The notes: a model not told the origin generated them from the sequence alone. Counted from the stretch's first letter, positions 46,816-58,617 are shown. The stretch is DNA of 64,000 bases from Corylus avellana (GCF_901000735.1 NC_081543.1:12969369-13033368); one strand, 5' to 3'. Program-made: numbers and translations.

Positions 46816-47857
46816 TTTGCTAACCTAGTTTATTTGCTCAATGGAGAAAGGAAAAGAGAAGTGATAGAGGGCCTTTTTAGTCCTTAAATAGTTGGTGCCT
46901 GCTTGTCTTTAGGGAATCATCAGGATATATAGGGTTCGACATAAACAAGAAATTTGCATAGTTGGTGCTTTGACACAAACAAAGCCTTTTCCAGCAAACT
47001 ACGATAATGCCAAAGATGTAGTTTAGAAACTTTGAACATGAGAAGCAGAAAACAGGAAATGATATGCCCCTTAAGTATAAGAAAAACCGAAAAATCTCTT
47101 TTGTTTGGTTGCGTTTTCCATCGTGACTACAAAAGGTTTTTTTGATTAGAGAGATTGAATCAATCATTAATTATGTCTTAAACATGCACACTCGCGACTC
47201 GTGTTTTGTACCATTCTAAAGTATAAGCGCATACACTCAAGTATTGCTTATTTTAAAACAATACCTTAATTAGTCTGAGTTTGGAATTTTCGGTGCCAAC
47301 TTGACTTTTTCTTTTTTAGACAATCTTTGTCTAAATCGGGCTGAATGAACTTCCTTAACTCAATTTATAAAAATTCTATCGAGTAATGACTTCGTCTTCT
47401 CTCAAATGTAATTTAACTTTTAAAATCATCATTGAATTTTATATAATCATTATTAAATTTTAAAAATCTTTCTAAAGATGACTTGACTTTTAAAATCACA
47501 AGAACTGATTCTAGTCATTCTTTCAAAGGTTGGTTTTTTTTTTTTTTTTTTTGTTAAGTATCTTTCAAAGTTTTTTAATACCTTCTATTTAAAACATTCT
47601 CCAACCACAAACCAAATATATAAATACATATTAATTTTGAAAGATGCTTCAACACATGGATTTCTCAAAGATTCAATATGCTAATTAATCTCTAGATGTT
47701 GTCAAAACCTATCCCTAAAAGTGTCCGTCCACTGCCCCAGTCCCAAGTCCCGAAATGGGTCCAAGAGTACATCGAACAAATCGGACCCGATCCGTTTTGT
47801 TTATTCAGACAAAACAGCTGACGGCCGGAGGGAATGATTTTGAGAAAACCTAAAGAA

Positions 47858-47897
<40 letters not shown>

Positions 47898-48107
47898 AAT
47901 AATTAATTCGCACCCAAATTAAAACATCCTAGACTGTTGGGAGTTGGTCCCTGGAGAGCCAAGAACACCCACGTACCGACTTCCTGGGCTGACAAGGAAA
48001 TCCAGGTTCAGAAGGAATACACTGCACAGATTTGTCTTCCAACATAATTTTAAGACAAGAGACAAGAACCCACAAAGTCGTCGGTAGTAATTTCCAAGAA
48101 TAATACA
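46816..48107. other. Region between the USP-like and RING genes
   Basis: A TA microsatellite at about 47861-47896. The last 180 bases (from about 47925) match 52228-52400, so they belong to the tandem duplication and probably form the RING gene's promoter and leader. No other gene seen. Confidence 0.45.
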
Positions 48108-48544
48108 ATGAATCCTCCAATTCCTGCCCCCACTACTCTTGGCCATGAAAATAGCTTGCCATTCTGTGTAGAAATTGTTGCAGTTTCTGTCTCTGTATTG
48201 TTAATAATCTGGCTTTTGAACTGGGTACTTTCAAAATTAGTGGCGGCTACCGTCGAGCCGGAAATCAAGAGCATCAAATAGAACAACTTATGCCGCCTGT
48301 TGAGATAAAAATTGCCGACAAAAGCACCGGAATAACGATAAATGGCAGCGGTGGTAGTCTGTGTGCAATTTGCTTGGGAGATTTCAAGGACGGGGAATGG
48401 TGCCGTGTGTTTCCTCGCTGCAACCACGAGTTCCATGTGCCGTGCATTGATGCTTGGCTGGAGCGCAATCTTAACTGCCCCGTTTGCCGGAATCCCTTGG
48501 AAGTTGCAGCAGTGCCTAATATTGCCGGAGACGATCTTGTGTGA
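48108..48544 (+). pseudogene. ATL-type RING-H2 E3 ligase, one-base frameshift
   Basis: The ATG at 48108 opens a frame encoding a short leader and a membrane helix ([20 protein letters not shown]) that stops at 48279. The RING frame lies in another phase, with its own ATG at 48290: 84 residues with [21 protein letters not shown] and CPVC, a complete C3H2C3 RING-H2 with the conserved tryptophan. ATL ligases join exactly these two parts in one intronless frame. The paralogue at 52414 reads 'aagaggcatc' where this copy has 'aagagcatc' (48267-48275), so a single G was lost there. An 84-residue soluble RING protein could still be made from 48290. Membrane-anchored E3 ligases of this family act in stress and defence signalling; the target is unknown. 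Confidence 0.75.
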
Positions 48545-48949
48545 AACAGAGATGGATAAAATTGACGTAAGCTTTTCTTCTTCTTCTTTTTTTTTTTTTT
48601 TTTTTTGGATTTGGAGAGTTTGTTTGTAGGCTCCTAATTTTTCCAATCAATCCCGAGTTATATTAGAAAGAATTCTTTGAAGGACTTGCTGAATTGTGCT
48701 ATTTTTTTTGTATTGTATTATCCTCAATTTCAACAACACTAGGATTAATCTTAGCAGGAATTAAGTTTAGGATTAATCTCAGCTTCAATTCCAGCAAGAA
48801 CAGCAACAATCTCAGCTTTGGCAAGATGTTCGACTCCATTCCGAGTCAACACAGCAACTTCTATGCCTTTTCCCCCACTCTCAACACCGACATTAACCTA
48901 AATGTAAAACATAAACAAATTGAAATGCCATGGTTCCAAATATATGACT

Positions 48950-49157
48950 TAAGTGTCGTGGTTGATACATTTCGAATCATGACGACAATGTCATCGCTAA
49001 TAAGAATTTGCCGTCGCTAATAACTTCCCACGTGGGAGAAAAAATTCTAGCATTGTTATTTGCGACGACACATCAATGACGACCACAAAAAGTCGTCACG
49101 ACGAATTTTAGGCTATCGCTGATAATTTGATTGCTAGAGAGTAAAATTTTTGTAGTG
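48950..49157. mobile_element. CACTA-type terminus, solo right end
   Basis: Ends with TTTTTGTAGTG at 49147-49157, the inverted form of a CACTA terminus. The preceding 200 bases contain repeated 'cgtcgc', 'cgacgac' and 'gtcgtc' motifs in both orientations, typical of a subterminal region and different from those of the large element. No matching left end was found upstream. Confidence 0.5.
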
Positions 49158-49172
49158 AAATCCGTGCCGGAG

Positions 49173-49480
49173 CTAGTTGGGTCTTGAGTTAATGTTATCT
49201 CTAGCTTTCAACATTAATTATATCGTCGATGGCTGGCTGTTATAACCTTGGATTTGTTTGTATTGGCTTTGGTTGCTAGTGTACGTAAAATCATGGTCTT
49301 TTTTTTTTATTGCTAGTGTACGTAAAATCATGGTCTTGATATAGCTAGTTGGGTCTTGAGTTAATGTTATCTCTAGCTTTCAACATTAATTATATCGTAG
49401 ATGGCTGGTTGTTATAACCTTGGATTTGTTTGTATTGGCTTTGGTTGCTAGTGTACCTAAAATCATGGTCTTGATATATA
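49173..49480 (+). repeat. Tandem direct repeat of about 165 bp
   Basis: 'gctagttgggtcttgagtta' through 'gtaaaatcatggtctt' occurs twice in a row with few changes. The same sequence, more diverged, lies at 45965-46100, where it borders the USP-like gene. It therefore marks the left edge of the tandem gene duplication. Confidence 0.75.
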
Positions 49481-49586
49481 TAGCTGGGGAGCCTGCGTGG
49501 CTGACATCTAATTTGTTTATCACTTTTGTTTAATGAATTCTTATTCATCCCAAAAAAAAAAAATTAACAATGACCAATAAAATAAA

Positions 49587-50292
49587 GGGATAAATGTAAA
49601 ATTAATCATTGTAGTTGGCTTAAATTACAAATCATTCAATGTGGTATAACAAATAATTTATAGGTCCTTAAGGTAGGCCAAAATAACAGTTTACTCTCTA
49701 AATAAAATTTCCTTCAAGTAACTTACTAGAATCTGTTATTTTGTCACGTCATATTGTTACAGTAAATTAACATAATCTCTTCTATCTTTAAAATTTTACT
49801 GTGTGTAACCCTCGCTCATTTTCATTTTTCCTGCCACGATTTGGATGCATTTTACTAGAATTTGATAGTCACATTTTGTGAAGCGGCTGAGGAAGATAAA
49901 GATGAGAGAGAGTTATGCATGGAGTAAAATTTTGGGGGTATAAAAGATTATGTTAATTTATTGGGTATGACGTGGAGTGAGGGTTGATGTGTAATCTTAG
50001 CTGGCGTCCTAAAATGATGTGAAAAAAATCATATTTGTCATTTTTGAAAGTCATAAATTAATAATAACATGTGTCGCATTTTTATTGGGTATCGCATGGC
50101 AAAGTGATAGATTTTGTTAATTTACTTAGCTAAAATTAATTTCATGTAGTAAACTGTTATTTTGGCAAACCTTGATGACATATAATTTTTTTTTTAAAAT
50201 TTAGATCAACTATAGGGACTTATAAATTATTTATACTACATGGAGTGATTTGTAATTTAAGCCAACCTCAATGACCAATTTTGCATTTATAA
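49587..50292. mobile_element. Long-TIR non-autonomous DNA element
   Basis: The first roughly 100 bases (from 'gggataaatgtaaaattaat') match the reverse complement of the last roughly 100 (from 'tttataaatgcaaaattggt'), including 'gttggcttaaattacaaatc' in both. About 700 bp with no coding capacity. Long terminal repeats of this kind suggest a Mutator-like or similar element. The target duplication is not clear. It is absent from the matching position in the first gene unit (near 46115), so it inserted after the duplication. Confidence 0.65.
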
Positions 50293-50297
50293 AACTG

Positions 50298-50483
50298 CTA
50301 TATACACAAGCCTAAGAGGTGACTATATACCCCATATTTTCGCAAAGTTATGCGACTGCTTGAAGCGTTAGATTTTTTTTTGCCTAGAATCTTCCATATA
50401 TCATTATTGAGCCTGAGATACTTGAGATCACTCCGCAACTCACTACTCTTATTTGCATGAGGTAAGTCTTCCACTTGCAACAT
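50298..50483 (-). pseudogene. USP-like gene, second copy, one exon relic
   Basis: Minus-strand translation LQVEDLPHAN, ELRSDLKYLRLNN and LRKYGV aligns with the middle exon of the USP-like gene at 45289-46815. This copy keeps about 43 bases after KYLRL that the first copy has lost. No first or last exon was found beside it. Frame broken upstream (tga before LIWMLQ). Confidence 0.5.
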
Positions 50484-50844
50484 CCAAATTAAACATCAAG
50501 GCATGTCTTGGAAGAGACTACCAAAACCGCAAGCAAATTAGTTATGTTATGATGAAAAATAAATAAAAATAAGCTAAATAGTAATGTTATTTAGTAGATT
50601 GTTATATAACTGTTATGCAACTTAAAAAAATTAATAATTAATTGGGTTAAATACTTTTTTGTCTCTTGTGATTTAACAACTTTATTTTTTGCCCCCTATA
50701 ATTTAGTTTTTATCACAGGTAGTACCTCGGTTATTTATAAAGACCGATATGGTACCTCCGTCTAATTTTCGTCCAACATTTAACAAAAATTCACGTCAGT
50801 ACCCCTAAAAACTCGACATGTGCATGTCTATATACCTAAAAAAA

Positions 50845-51420
50845 AAATTAAAATGATTAAAAACATTAAAAAAATTAAATTAAATTATTATTTTTAAAAA
50901 AAAAAGAATTTTTTTTCCAGCCACCCCATTTTGACAAAATGGGGATGGCCGAACCACCTCAAGGAGATAGATCAGAGCTCTACGTGGTCAATCTTCCCTT
51001 CCTCTAAGTTCCCCTTAACCCCTAAACAACTACCCTCCATAAAGCTTCGGGTTTTCAGTTTCGTTCCTTATCTTTTTCGCAGTTCACTCCTCATCACACC
51101 CTCAAGAAGCCCCCCTGCTTTGAACTATGCTCTCCGCTGCCTAAGGCTGTGGAAGAAGAAATACAAGAGCAAAGTCAGGAACCAAACCCCAAAAGAAAGC
51201 TCTATGTGGTCAAATCTTCCTTGGTCTCTCTCTGTTTTTACAATTTTTGTGAAACCGGCCAGGGTACGGTGGCCAGCCACCCCTTAAGGCAAAATGGGGG
51301 TGGCGCCAAATGAGGTGGCTGGAAGCCATCCCTTTTCCAATTTTTTTTTTTTTTTTTTTTTTAATTGTAGTTTAATTTAATTTTTTAATGTTTTTAATCA
51401 TTTTAATTTATTTTTTTAAA
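50845..51420. mobile_element. Inverted-repeat element with captured gene fragment (Pack-MULE-like)
   Basis: The left arm (about 50845-50963) and right arm (about 51270-51415) are inverted copies: 'aaaatgattaaaaacattaa' faces 'ttaatgtttttaatcatttt', and 'ccagccacccc' with 'caaaatgggg' occurs in both. Between them is about 300 bp of gene-derived sequence. That is the plan of a Pack-MULE. 50645-50840 ('gggttaaatacttttttgtc' onward) may be an additional outer end or a separate element; no partner was found on the right. Confidence 0.55.
50965..51240 (+). pseudogene. Captured fragment of a chloroplast RNA-binding protein gene
   Basis: One frame reads SLSFSQFTPHHTLKKPPCFE, then PKAVEEEIQEQSQEPNPKRK followed by LYVV. 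A shift of one frame then gives NLPWSLSV. A serine/threonine-rich leader, an acidic E/Q linker and then K-L-Y-V-x-N-L-P-W-S is the start of chloroplast RRM ribonucleoproteins (28/31/33-kDa type), where L-Y-V-x-N-L-P is RNP2 of the first RRM. The fragment stops just after RNP2. A shorter second piece, ELYVVNLPF, precedes it at 50976-51003. Not functional. Confidence 0.55.
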
Positions 51421-52413
51421 GAGAAATGAAAATCTAAGGGTTAATAAATTCTTCATATATGGCTAATATTCCCTCACAATTAACCATTATATTTGTAAAC
51501 TTATATAAATCTTACATAAGTCTGGCTAGAATAGCTACATTGCTATAGTGAATAGCAATTTGGAGCTATTCATTGTAACACACTAGATAAATAAAATATT
51601 GTTTATTTTTCTTTATTTCACCTCTTTTCGTCCAACATCTTTTACTTCTTCTGAACATCTCTTCACATCTGCTACGTTTCTCTCTCAAACACAAAATTTT
51701 TCTCTTGCTCACAAAATTTCTTCACACAGTTGGATGAAAAAATTGAATGCAGAAAAAATTTATTTCATAAAAACACACAGATGAAAACAAATCAATTGTA
51801 GTTGGATGAAAAAATTTAATGCATAAAAAATTTTATTGCATGAAAACACACTGATGAAAACAAATCAATTGCAGTTGGATGATGTTCCTCATATGTGTTT
51901 ATTTTTGTTTTTATGAATAATTTCTATATATGTGTTTGTTTTCCCTTTAATCTTTAATTAACGATAATATAATAAAAAAGAATGAGAAATAATATTTTAA
52001 AACAAATAGAGAATGAAATGGAGAATCAGTTGGAGTGTGTAGTGAAAAAACAATAACTAAAGTAAAGAATTGTACTTTTTTCATTAGATAAAATACCTAA
52101 TGCTGCTGGAGATGCTCTGAATAAAAAATAAGTCATCTATTTAGACAAATCAACTAATGGGAGGAATGATTTTAAAAGTGAAGAAAACTTACCTAAATAA
52201 TTTTATTTTTAAATTAAAATGTTCCCAAAACATCCTAGTACTGTTCGGACTTGTTGACTGGAGGGCCAAGAAGTTGCAAGTATTGTGAAAGCTTTTTCCA
52301 TCGACTTCCTAGGCCAACAAGGAAATCTAGTTTCAGAAGGAAATACTTGACCGTTAATTGCTGAAACTTATATATAGCAACAAAATTTTAGGACAATCAT
52401 AATTCATACATTA
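51421..52413. other. Intergenic region and upstream part of the second RING copy
   Basis: AT-rich. A 70-base imperfect direct repeat ('cagttggatgaaaaaattga' and again near 51798) occurs at 51725-51880. From about 52228 the sequence aligns with the leader of the first RING gene. No gene. Confidence 0.45.
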
Positions 52414-52747
52414 ATGGATTCTCCTTCTACAATTCCTTCAATTCCCCCACTCTTGGCTATGAAAATTTGCTCTTCTGGGCAGCTGTTGTTGTAACTTCGA
52501 GCGTTGCAGTATTACTTATCTTAGTTTGCTGGCCCTTTCAAAGTTAAGGGGGGCTACTGTTGCGTCAAGAATCAAGAGGCATCAAATAAATAGAACAACT
52601 TAAGCCGCCTGTTGTCATACGAATTGCCGACAAAAGCAACGACGGAATAGCGTCGGCAACTTCTGCCCCGTTTGCCATAATTCCTTGGAAGCTGCAGCAG
52701 TGCCTAATATTGCCGGAGACGATCTTGTGTGCAAGAAAGATGGATAA
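52414..52747 (+). pseudogene. ATL-type RING gene, second copy, RING core deleted
   Basis: Aligns with 48108-48560 in the leader, the membrane segment (VAVLLILVCWPF) and the C-terminal part ([14 protein letters not shown] in one frame). An internal deletion of roughly 130 bp joins 'ggaatagcgtcgg' directly to 'ttctgccccgtttgcc', removing most zinc ligands. A four-base insertion ('ataaatagaac' against 'atagaac') and further frame changes also break it. Confidence 0.75.
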
Positions 52748-54103
52748 TTTCTTTCTTTTTTTTTTTCTTTTTTTTTTTTTTTTTGGAGTTTGTAGGCTCC
52801 TTTTTCAAATCAATCAAGAAAATAGCAGGTCCGAGTAGCATCTTTCATACTTTCTTAAAACTTGTATGACTCCTTGACCCACAAGGGATGTATTAACCGT
52901 CAATACTACAAGTCTTTCTTATATATTTTTTGTGTCATTAAAATTGACGTAATTTTTAAAATTACTATTAAATTTATAATAAATTATTATTAAATTTTAA
53001 TTCGATGATAATTTTAAAAGTTACATTATTATTGAAATTACACAAAAAAAAACTTATAACATTACTAAAATTTCTAATGTAAAGTCATATCACTCTGTTA
53101 TCCCCTCCCATCTCTTTAGGTTGATGTGGCGTGGTTTTTATATCATTTAGTGCATGAATTCTACTTTTTTAGTTGGAGGAGATGACGAGTAAAATTATTG
53201 AATCATGCCATACACATCCCGTTATTTCTCTCCGCATCAACTTTAAGGATGGAAGGGAGATAATGGGGTAATAAATAAAATTACCCTTTTCTATACCCTT
53301 TCTCCTTTCATTGTTATGTGATTTTCCTGGCCAAAGGCCACCATAGATCCGTTACACACATAATAGCGTACTATTGCTTGAGATGATCTTGACTACAAGA
53401 GATTATTTTTTTTTTTTTTTGTATTTGTATTTGTTAGTTGGATAATGCCCACTAGCGCCAAGAAATAGACAAACTATTTTTTAAAGAGTAATACTATAAT
53501 TCACACTTTTATTTCATCATTATCACACCCTATTGACATGGCAGTACCAACATGCCTTAAGATTTTTTTTCAAATAAGGACTTATAAAAATTATCACGTC
53601 AACCAAATATAATAATGATGAAATAAAAAGTGTATTTTCTAACATTACACTTTTTTTAAATACCCTTATTTTAAATTTCGTGTTAAATATAACTTACAAC
53701 TACATAACTAAATAATTCATTTTCCTGATATCACAAACAGAGTGAAAGGTGAAGCACAATCCAAATAGACAACATGTGATATTCAAGGATCAACTGTCAA
53801 TCTATTTATGATGATATTGGTTATAAGTAATGCTAGATGTCACCCTCATATCCTCCTCGTATCCTTCCAAAACTGAAGCGATTTTTTAAAATATCATTAA
53901 ATCAAAATCCAATGATTATTTTAAAAAGCACATCAATTCTAAAAAAACACAAGAACATGAGTCTTACATTTATCATTACTCATCGGTTATGTCAATTTAT
54001 TTCAATCTCTTATCAAAAACTTCCATAAGTGTTGCACTTCATGTAATATCAATTACAAAAGCAGAACTCTCAAAAGACAGGTATGTTAAGCAAAAACTCA
54101 GTG
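52748..54103. other. Intergenic region
   Basis: AT-rich, with long T runs near 52755-52785 and 53406-53421. 53826-54000 has the 'gtaatgctag...' opening of a MITE but no clear partner end. No gene. Confidence 0.5.
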
Positions 54104-57100
54104 TCACCTGAAAATTGCAGCTGCCACGGGCTGCATGATTGAACCATGGTTAGGTTTCCGACGTGCACTAGGGGTGCTGGTCTTCTTACATGGGGAAGAT
54201 ACCATTCTTTTCCTCTTGTTCAGAGGACCATCACTATGGCTTCCTAGCACAGCAGCAAGAAGTTTCGTGTTCCTTCCATGGGGCGCACTCTTTGAAAGGT
54301 ATCTCACAGCTTCCCTTCTCTCTGAATCTGAATCTTCCAGAGCCTTGTTCAACTGTTTTTTACAACTAACTTGCTTCTCCTTTTTAAGATGGTTACGGGG
54401 AATATGATACGTCACACCTGACAAAATCCACCCCACCTCATTGTGTTAGTTCTACTGAATTATTTAATAAGAAAAGGTAACAAAAATCTTTTATAGGAGT
54501 TATTCTGTTTACCAGGAGATGCCAAAGAAGCCTTATCTGGACTTGGAGATCCAGGTGGAGTTAGAGAATGAAAACCGTCGTCTTTAACTTCATCAATGCC
54601 CTTTTGGCAGCTATTTCCCCCAAGGGAGGATGTAGTGCACAATTTCTCATCATTGTAAGATCCATCACAGCGAGTATGAGCCCCAAGTTGTGTTGAAGTG
54701 TAATCCATGGGAGTACCATCTTTAGGGTCATTGGACCTCAGTTCATCTTGCTTTGATCTGCATGATAAATATCCAGAACTCCCAGCAGCAGCATCTCTAG
54801 CTTCATTGACCTCAACCCCTTCTTGTCTTGATCCACAGGAGAACATAGAAGAATTTCCCTCAGCAGCATTTCTGGATTCATTGGCATCACAATTAATAAT
54901 GCCAGCCACGCTAGGATATGAAGCACAGACACTATCCGCATTATCCAGAACTGACTTAGGAGATGTATTGAATATGTTTGGATCAAATAATGGCTTTTGT
55001 GCTTCCATTAAACTTGAAAACCAGGGTGTACCCTCCCTTGCATAGAACAGAATGTAGGCCTCCTGAGATAGCACAAACTCTTCTGCAACACTAGTGACCT
55101 ATACGAGATCAATCAAAAAATAAGTTCTCTTTTCAAATTTTTATGCTATTACAATCTCTTAAGTTAAAGTATTATGAGTAATGTTATTCAATAAATTGCT
55201 AATGATTATCATACAACTGAGATCACGTAAAAGTGAAAATCAATCTTTAAATCAACAAGAGCTTATAAAAAATAAAAATCAATAGCCGATTTTCACTGCC
55301 GCATCATCCCAGTTGTATGGCAATCATATAATAGTCTACTAGATAGCATTTCTCAAATATTATATACACATCTTCTTCTTTTTTTTTTGATAAGTAATAA
55401 AAAATTTAATATCTTAAATAAACCTCAGCAAACAATGGCTTGCATGTCGTAAATAAAACCAAAATGTTAACATTTGCAAATTTTTTCGGCCAATTTTTTA
55501 ACCTAAAGAACCTGACAAGCAAAGCTGACCAAAATCTTTTGGGGAAAAAAAAATGCAAGCCACATATTTGAAAACTGCTTCCAGTTGAACATCAAACTTA
55601 CCAAACCCAACAAGTATTTGGGGAAGAAAAAAGTTCAAGACTTCAAAAAAAATCTCAAGGGTTGGCAATGCAAAATCAATCCACTATTCTGGTTTAAGGA
55701 AACATAGTCATGCTCAATAGCTAGAAAAGAGATTAAATTAGAAGATATTACCTTCGAGTCATCCAACCTATGCCATGTTGCTGGGGAGGAACGAATGAAG
55801 CAGAAGTAATGCCCAGAAGTAGATGAAAACCCAATATGCACAACAATTGCATACAGGTTATACTTCAATTCCACCTGTAGTAGAAAGGGAGAGAGAAAAT
55901 AAGCACTTCAGCATTTGGTGATTTAGCGCAGACCTAAAGGAAAATAATCTACGAAATGCAGACCAAAAGAAAAACCATCTACCAAATACCTGTACACAAC
56001 TACAGCTATTGCACAAGATACAACATGTGGATTAAACAAAAAAAATTCCAACCAAATCTATACATGCTTATAAAACTTATTCAAACTATACTTCTCTCTC
56101 TCAGCACATGAACCCATAAATAGCCTTGATGTCCAAATTAGATAAAGAGATTTTCCACTTTTTCCTGTTATAAAATGAGTGATGTCTACTCTTAAATTCA
56201 TTTAATTAATGTAATTGCCATTATCACATGAAAACAAATCTTGTGGAAAATAACATTTTTATGAAATAGACAGATAAACTGCAACTCACATTATTGTGCT
56301 GACTGCCAGTGGTGAAGGGCTGCAAATCCAACTCCAAAGGGAATTGCACATGCTTGTCAACCTTCTCAACAAAGGACCCATCAGTTTTGAATCTTTTCAA
56401 ATGGAATGCAGCAACTGAAGGAGCCTGGTCCAGCATAAACTGCTTCTCCACCAACACTTCTTCCTTGCAGTTCTCACATGTAAACTTTGTCTCTGAATCT
56501 TCAATCTTTTCCACTTTGGTAAAAGACTCCAAAGCACTTGGAAGAGTGTCCACGTCTTCAATCTCCAAACTCAGGTCTATCAGAGGCTCATATGTGTCGG
56601 AAGAGTGTCCACAATTGCAACATCGAAGCTGAAATTCAACCGATGACATTATTTTCTGAACCCAACCCAAACATTTAAAAAACAAACAAGCAAACAAAAA
56701 GGAGTGCAATGATTTCACAATAAACATTTAATTGTTGAAACTAAAAGGAAACTCACTTCTATGCGCATACCTTACTTACAAGACGGCCTCCAAAAACCCT
56801 TTCCACAAGGTTATTATCTTGGGGTAACAGAGTCTTATCCTTTATATTCAAATCCAAACAACACCTCTCAAGTTTATCTAAAAAGCATTGCAAAAATTCA
56901 TGGGCATCTTCCTGCTGGTATCTCTGAAAAAAAGATGATATATCTAATTGTTCGCACATCAAGGATCACAAAGCTTCTTTTAAAAAAATGCCCTTAACTA
57001 ACAAAAATCGTATATTACAAGTAGCATTTCATAAACAACAGATAGAATACGAGATACTAATTAGAGATTTTAATGATTCCAAATTTAGCTTGCATTCAGT

Positions 57101-58298
57101 GTCACCGAAACAACAATGCTATTCTCCAGTTGGTCATCAAAACAACAATAGTTACCAAAATTCAGGATAATGCACCAAAATCTAAAGTAGTGACTAATGA
57201 CATATCTACAATTATATATAGTAAAACCAGCCCCAAATAAATAGAGGATACATTCAGAATAACCATAAACAGAGGTTAAAAAGGATACGGTTCAAATTAT
57301 CGACAAGTTTCAAAGGTGAAATAACCCCTCCAGAAGAAGCTAAGGACCGTTCAACATGGTCAATGAGAGCACAAAGAACACAGAACCCTTCGCTGCCACC
57401 TGAAAATTACAATACTGAAAATTGAACAAAAAGGTGCTAATCCAGGAGTAAATCACATAAAACAACACCAAAAAAAATAAGGTTAAATTAAAATCAATAG
57501 AAGCCTTGATTGATCTTACGGTCACAGGGCATGGCGTGACTGCAAGAAAGAAGAACCTGGACAAGTGGCACAGTATGCGTAAAGCATTGCAAGACGGCAT
57601 TGATAAAGCATGTGTTGCCTAGATTTGCAAGCCCTGCACCCTACAAAACCAGAACCAAGACCAAAAAAAATTCAATACCCCCAAATGTACACATACCTAT
57701 ATAATATTCCTGAAAACACAAAGCATACCACCATAGATGGCTTGATATCGCCGATAGAGAATGAAAGGGCTGAAGGCGATGAAGACCAGGTGCCTCTGGA
57801 GGAAGAGCAAGATGGCCATGGCGAAGAACCATGTGAAGAAGACCGTCGCGATGACGAAGATTCCAATAAATTGTTACGGAAAAAGCGATCAGGGGAAGAG
57901 GCAAACGGCTCCACTTCTAGGGCTTCGTCATCACTACAGATAGAGAAATTGGGATAATCATCAACGGGTTCTGTTTGCGCAGGCATAGAAGAAGACCAAC
58001 TTAGGGTTTGGTTAATAGGAGGTAAAATTGTTGACGACCCAGTTGGATTCGACGCCAAAAGGACCAAAGATCGATCATCTTGGGGTTTTGGAGAAGACCC
58101 ATTTTGATTAGATGCAGCAACCAAAGAAGGATCACCGAGGGCTTCAGCATGCAAAGATGTTGAAGACTCACCAAGGTTTTCTTCAGAAACAGGCATTTCA
58201 GGAGACAATGATGAAGACCCATCAAACATTTCTTCGGAAACAGTAAAATCTGAAGGAGCAGAGTCGGGTTCTAGGGTTTCTCTGAGATGGGCTTCCAT
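54104..58298 (-). CDS. UBP20: Ubiquitin carboxyl-terminal hydrolase, UBP20/21 type
   Basis: Eight exons with consensus splice sites and continuous phase: 58298-57729, 57640-57520, 57399-57289, 56943-56771, 56655-56290, 55874-55752, 55098-54513 and 54417-54104, giving 787 residues. Residues 1-190 are an acidic, serine-rich leader. The peptidase C19 domain runs about 191-510: Cys box [20 protein letters not shown] with the nucleophile at C201, [17 protein letters not shown], zinc-ribbon cysteines ([13 protein letters not shown]), and His box GHYFCFIR with the catalytic histidine at 469. It closes with [16 protein letters not shown]. The C-terminal 250 residues are low complexity, with basic patches. 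These enzymes remove ubiquitin from proteins. UBP20 and UBP21 cannot be told apart here. The frame is open to another ATG at 58400; I prefer 58298 because the upstream residues look like leader. A MITE sits in intron 6. Confidence 0.9.
55175..55354. mobile_element. MITE in intron 6 of the ubiquitin protease gene
   Basis: Ends 'gagtaatgttattcaataaa' and, inverted, 'gagaaatgctatctagtaga', with a shared inner 'catacaactg' block. The inverted ends are about 50 bp and the element is 180 bp. It lies between exons 6 and 7, away from the splice sites. Confidence 0.65.
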
Positions 58299-58579
58299 GT
58301 CGGATTCAGAGGCTCTGTGTTTGCGTGTGTTGGTAAGGAATTTGAAATTGAGAAATGGAATTTGAAGGGTTGAAATTGGGGAGAATGTTTTTGGCTCCAA
58401 ATTTGAGTTTGGGAAATTCTAGGGTTTTGTATTTGAAGGGGGGTGAAGAAAGAGGGAAGGTGAAAAAGTGTTTGAAAGATGGTTCGGTTGGGAGGGGATT
58501 TGAGATATTTTGAAAATGGAGGGAAACCTCAATACAAATACACCAATTATTTTCGTTTTTCCGCTCCGACCAAATTTTA

Positions 58580-58617
<38 letters not shown>

